Source: JBFHNV01 sp965365655
GTDB lineage: Bacteria; Pseudomonadota; Gammaproteobacteria; HK1
Length of the DNA: 11,105 bases
Assembly (NCBI GenBank): GCA_965365655.1
Contig: CBDUCN010000161.1
Location: forward strand, 1 to 11,105
Direction: 5' to 3'
Made by a program: the position numbers and the translations under genes. The notes below the pieces were generated by a model, which saw only the letters and a list, made by a program, of their open reading frames with translations, did no database searches and was not told the DNA's origin. Every line of letters starts with the position of its first letter. Positions within the stretch are counted from its first letter, which is position 1. Of the stretch, positions 6,596-11,105 are shown piece after piece.

Positions 6596-7831
6596 ATGAG
6601 AAATTTCTACAGCGAGCTCAACCCGCCGCCGCGGCGCCTCATGGGCCCGGGCCCGGTGGACGCGGATCCGCGCGTGCTGCGCGCGATGTCGATGCCGCTG
6701 CTGGGGCAGTTCGACCCCCACTTCACCGGGTACATGAACGAGGTCATGTCCCTGTACCGGCAGGTGTTCTGCACCCGGAATCGCTGGACGCTGCTGGTGG
6801 ACGGCACCGCACGGGCCGGCATCGAGGCCGTGCTCGCGTCGGTGCTGGTGCCCGGGGACAAGGTGCTGGTGCCGGTGTTCGGCCGCTTCGGCCACCTGCT
6901 GTGCGAGATCGCGCGCCGCTGCCGCGCCCGCGTGGTCACCATCGAGACCGAGTGGGGAACGGTGTTCGACCCGCAGCAGATCGAGGACGCGGTGAAGGCG
7001 CACCGCCCGAAGCTGGTCGCGCTGGTGCAGGGCGACACCTCGACCACGATGGCGCAGCCGCTGGACGCGGTGGGCGCGATCTGCCGTGCCCACGACGCGC
7101 TGGTGTTCGTCGACGCCACCGCGTCACTGACCGGGATGCCCCTGGAGGCCGACGCCTGGCAGCTCGATGCCGTTTCGGCCGGGCTGCAGAAGTGCCTGTC
7201 CGGCCCCCCCGGCTGCGCGCCCATCACCTTCAACGAGCGCGTCGAGTCCGTGGTGCTGCCGCGCAGGCACATCGAGCAGGGCGTGCGCCCGGACGGTTAC
7301 ACGGCGGCGGACGGCGAGATCATCCAGTCCAACTACTTCGACCTCGGCATGCTGATGGACTACTGGGGCCCGACCCGGCTCAACCACCACACCGAGGCCA
7401 CCTCGATGCTCTACGCCGCGCGCGAGTGCGCCCGCATCGTGCTCGAGGAAGGGCTGGACGCGCGTTTCGCGCGTCACCGCGTGACCAGCGAAGCGCTGGT
7501 CGCGGGCCTGCGGGCGATGGATCTGCGCGTGTTCGGCGATCAGGATCACAAGATGCCCAACGTCACCGGTGTCCACATCCCGGAGACGGTGAACGGCGAC
7601 GCCGTGCGCACCGCGATGCTGGAGGACTTCGGAATCGAGATCGGCACCTCCTTCGGGCCTCTGCACGGGCGGATCTGGCGCATCGGGACGATGGGCTACG
7701 GCTGCCGCAAGGACAACGTGCTGACCTGCCTTGCCGCGCTGGAGGCAACGCTTCGCCGCTGCGGTCATTCCGCGCCCCCGGGCGCGGGCGTCGACGCGGC
7801 GTACGCCGTCTACGCCCGGCCCGCGGCCTGA
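6596..7831 (+). CDS. pucG: (S)-ureidoglycine-glyoxylate aminotransferase (class V, PucG-like)
   Basis: A 411-residue PLP enzyme of aminotransferase class V (alanine-glyoxylate aminotransferase-like). The proposed reaction is (S)-ureidoglycine plus glyoxylate to oxalurate plus glycine, a cytoplasmic branch point of purine breakdown. Seen: MGPGPVDADPRVLRAMSMPLLGQFD at the N-terminus with Gln38; DGTARAGIEA (69-78) for phosphate binding; FVDATASLTG (171-180) with the Asp that holds the PLP ring nitrogen; and SAGLQKCLSGPPG (194-206) with Schiff-base Lys199. RLNHHTEATSML (261-272) has Asn263 where typical alanine- or serine-glyoxylate aminotransferases have Tyr. From memory, this Asn and the N-terminal Gln mark the ureidoglycine enzymes. 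The ATG at 6596 has only a weak GGAAG upstream. The 18-nt gap after the carbamate kinase implies co-transcription. The divergent operon supplies allantoate, two steps upstream of its substrate. The alternative is a serine- or alanine-glyoxylate aminotransferase, less likely given these residues and neighbours. Confidence 0.87.
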   Translation: MRNFYSELNPPPRRLMGPGPVDADPRVLRAMSMPLLGQFDPHFTGYMNEVMSLYRQVFCTRNRWTLLVDGTARAGIEAVLASVLVPGDKVLVPVFGRFGHLLCEIARRCRARVVTIETEWGTVFDPQQIEDAVKAHRPKLVALVQGDTSTTMAQPLDAVGAICRAHDALVFVDATASLTGMPLEADAWQLDAVSAGLQKCLSGPPGCAPITFNERVESVVLPRRHIEQGVRPDGYTAADGEIIQSNYFDLGMLMDYWGPTRLNHHTEATSMLYAARECARIVLEEGLDARFARHRVTSEALVAGLRAMDLRVFGDQDHKMPNVTGVHIPETVNGDAVRTAMLEDFGIEIGTSFGPLHGRIWRIGTMGYGCRKDNVLTCLAALEATLRRCGHSAPPGAGVDAAYAVYARPAA

Positions 7832-7878
7832 TGCCGCGCGGGTAGCATCCGGCCCCGCCCCGATAGCCGCCGCACCCC

Positions 7879-10038
<2,160 letters not shown>

Positions 10039-10042
10039 CGCA

Positions 10043-10057
10043 CCGGGGCAGCCCCGG
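10043..10057. terminator. Candidate bidirectional terminator hairpin
   Basis: CCGGGG-CAG-CCCCGG forms a 6-bp all-GC stem with a 3-nt loop in the 31-nt gap between convergent ygiQ and the cytochrome gene. It lacks a T tract on either strand. Its placement between converging stop codons suggests a terminator or 3'-end stabiliser. Confidence 0.4.
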
Positions 10058-10069
10058 CGACGCCGGCCG

Positions 10070-10810
10070 TCACTTCAGGTGGCAGGCCAGGCAGACCGCG
10101 CTGTTCGCGTTGTCGATCCGCATGAAATGGGGGCTGCCGCCGCCCTCGTGCGGGTCGTGGCAGGACGCGCATTCGACGAAGGGCTCGTCGTTGCCGCCGT
10201 TGTCGCGGGTGTAGAGGATCATGTCGGTCTTCTCGCGCGTGCCCGCAGTGCCGACGCTGGTATCCACCCACCACCGCGGCCGGCCGAGGATCACGATGGA
10301 GTTCAGCCCCTCGGTGTCGCCCTTGAAGTCCGGGTCGATCTTGCCGGTGCCGCCCGGGCTGAAGCCGCCATACTGGACGCCGATCGGATGGTCGTTCCTC
10401 AGATCGCTACCGAGCATCGCCGCGACGAACGGGGGCATGACGCCGAGCGGGCCCAGGTCGCCGGTCCCGAGGCCGCTGCCGGGCGCGTTGATCACCGCAT
10501 CCATGGCCTGGCTTCCGTCGTGACAGGTCAGGCACGCGATCGAGACCGAGCCGACCGCCAGCACGTCGCCATCCATCGTCGTGCTGTCGTAGGTGGTGTA
10601 CGACGTGCCGGTGGCCGGCTTGTTCCACAGCGGCGCCTCGATGTCGGTGCGACCGCCGTGCGGGGTGTGGCAGTAGACGCAGATCTCGCCGTTGTCGGTC
10701 GATCCCGGGACGCCGGTGAGGTCGTGGGGAGTCGCGGCGATCTGGGCGGTCGCGTGCAACGGCCAGAAGACCGCCGTCAGCGCGACGATGAAGAAAGCCC
10801 TCGTTCGCAT
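10070..10810 (-). CDS. Periplasmic tetrahaem c-type cytochrome
   Basis: A 246-residue secreted cytochrome. A Sec signal peptide (MRTRAFFIVALTAVFWPLHATA) with probable cleavage after Ala22 (ATA-Q) sends it to the periplasm, where haem is attached. Four CXXCH sites are visible: CVYCH (44-48), CLTCH (93-97), CASCH (214-218) and CLACH (240-244). They lie as two pairs, separated by a haem-free stretch (98-213) containing NDHPIG (139-144), whose His may be a distal haem ligand. The CHTPHGG and SCHDPHEGG contexts resemble the doubled-CXXCH multihaem proteins of respiratory and metal-reducing bacteria. It would carry electrons, but its partner is unknown. The ATG at 10808-10810 is directly at the signal peptide. 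An in-frame GTG at 10817-10819 has a better-spaced GGAG (8 nt) and would add only three residues, so the true start is uncertain by that amount. It converges with ygiQ and probably belongs with genes to the right of the window. Confidence 0.88.
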   Translation of the reverse strand: MRTRAFFIVALTAVFWPLHATAQIAATPHDLTGVPGSTDNGEICVYCHTPHGGRTDIEAPLWNKPATGTSYTTYDSTTMDGDVLAVGSVSIACLTCHDGSQAMDAVINAPGSGLGTGDLGPLGVMPPFVAAMLGSDLRNDHPIGVQYGGFSPGGTGKIDPDFKGDTEGLNSIVILGRPRWWVDTSVGTAGTREKTDMILYTRDNGGNDEPFVECASCHDPHEGGGSPHFMRIDNANSAVCLACHLK

Positions 10811-10819
10811 CACACCCAC

Positions 10820-11068
10820 TCGACCTGCTCCGGTTTCTTTCGCCGTCCAGGGCTGCCGCGCCAGGCGCGACTCTCGCCCGCAATCGCTCTCTCTTTCGGG
10901 AACGATTCCCGCCGTTCGCCGGCCAGGATTCCCGCATTCGGGAGACATCGGCCTGCCACCGGCGGAATCGAGCCTCCGAGACAGGACGATGCACGGCGCG
11001 TGCCACCGGTCGCGGCGGCGTCCGCCCGGCGCCCGTGCGCGTGGGTGCCCTGGCGCGCGGACGCCCCG
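10820..11068. other. Non-coding stretch upstream of the cytochrome gene
   Basis: No credible gene here: the open frames that cross it are Arg-rich readings in GC-rich DNA. It contains the inverted-repeat cluster at 10897-10943 listed separately. No clear -35/-10 or sigma-54 promoter was found for the cytochrome gene. Confidence 0.5.
10897..10943. repeat. Cluster of inverted and direct repeats upstream of the cytochrome gene
   Basis: Two short dyads share a half-site: GGGAA-CGA-TTCCC at 10898-10910 and TCCCG-CATT-CGGGA at 10930-10943. The 9-mer GATTCCCGC occurs twice in direct orientation, at 10904-10912 and 10927-10935, 23 bp apart (about two helical turns). This arrangement of repeated half-sites, roughly 90-130 bp upstream of the cytochrome start, is what a regulator binding site might look like. 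I do not recognise the regulator. Confidence 0.4.
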
Positions 11069-11105
11069 TCAGGGCAACGGCTTCAGGAAGGTGTTGGGCT
11101 TCAGG
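11069..11105 (-). CDS. C-terminal end of an unidentified protein
   Basis: A minus-strand frame entering from the right edge reads LKPNTFLKPLP and stops at TGA (11069-11071). The composition is plausible for a real protein end, and it lies upstream of, and in the same direction as, the cytochrome gene. Only about 11 codons are visible, so neither the family nor the gene's reality can be confirmed. Confidence 0.35.
   Translation of the reverse strand, partial: LKPNTFLKPLP

Noticed and set aside
4154..7093. A very long minus-strand open frame across the ATPase, control region, kinase and part of the aminotransferase
   Set aside because: Its translation is low-complexity and overlaps well-supported genes on both strands. 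It results from high G+C lowering stop-codon frequency.
7843..7848. TAGCAT just before ygiQ as a -10 element
   Set aside because: No matching -35 sequence about 17 bp upstream; the evidence is too thin to call a promoter.
11017..11065. Inverted repeat GGCGTCCGC / GCGGACGCC (9-bp arms, 31-nt spacer) after the stop of the right-edge partial gene
   Set aside because: The loop is long, there is no T tract, and the DNA is extremely GC-rich, so it is weak as a terminator and could be chance.

Overview
The window is about 70% G+C, with gene content typical of a Proteobacterium. It has a PotABCD-type importer, YgiQ, a sigma-54/NtrC-style control region and a periplasmic tetrahaem cytochrome. Gammaproteobacteria (for example Chromatiales or Ectothiorhodospiraceae) is my best guess, but the sequence alone does not settle the lineage. 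No mobile element, CRISPR array, tRNA or rRNA was seen.

Positions 1-5319 (minus strand) form one tight operon read leftward: ABC ATPase, Tat-exported solute-binding protein, two permeases, an Asp/Glu-type racemase resembling allantoin racemase, and the first 63 codons of allantoinase PuuE, which runs off the left edge. Positions 5320-5620 are the divergent control region. It holds a near-consensus sigma-54 promoter facing the transporter operon, and two NtrC-like dyads 31 bp apart about 97 and 128 bp upstream of the inferred start site. Positions 5621-7831 (plus strand) hold a carbamate kinase and an (S)-ureidoglycine-glyoxylate aminotransferase. Positions 7879-10038 encode the radical-SAM protein YgiQ. 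Positions 10070-10810 (minus strand) encode a tetrahaem c-type cytochrome, convergent with ygiQ. The last few dozen bases carry the C-terminal end of an unidentified minus-strand gene.

Read together, positions 1-7831 look like a nitrogen-scavenging ureide locus. The importer brings in a ureide, probably allantoin. The racemase interconverts allantoin enantiomers and PuuE opens the ring to allantoate. After allantoate amidohydrolase (not in this window), the aminotransferase converts ureidoglycine plus glyoxylate to oxalurate plus glycine. A carbamoyltransferase (also not in the window) would yield carbamoyl phosphate, which the carbamate kinase could use to make ATP. The promoter layout implies induction under nitrogen limitation. 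The enzyme families are well recognised. The importer's substrate, the oxalurate branch and NtrC control are inferences. ygiQ and the cytochrome appear functionally unrelated to this locus.
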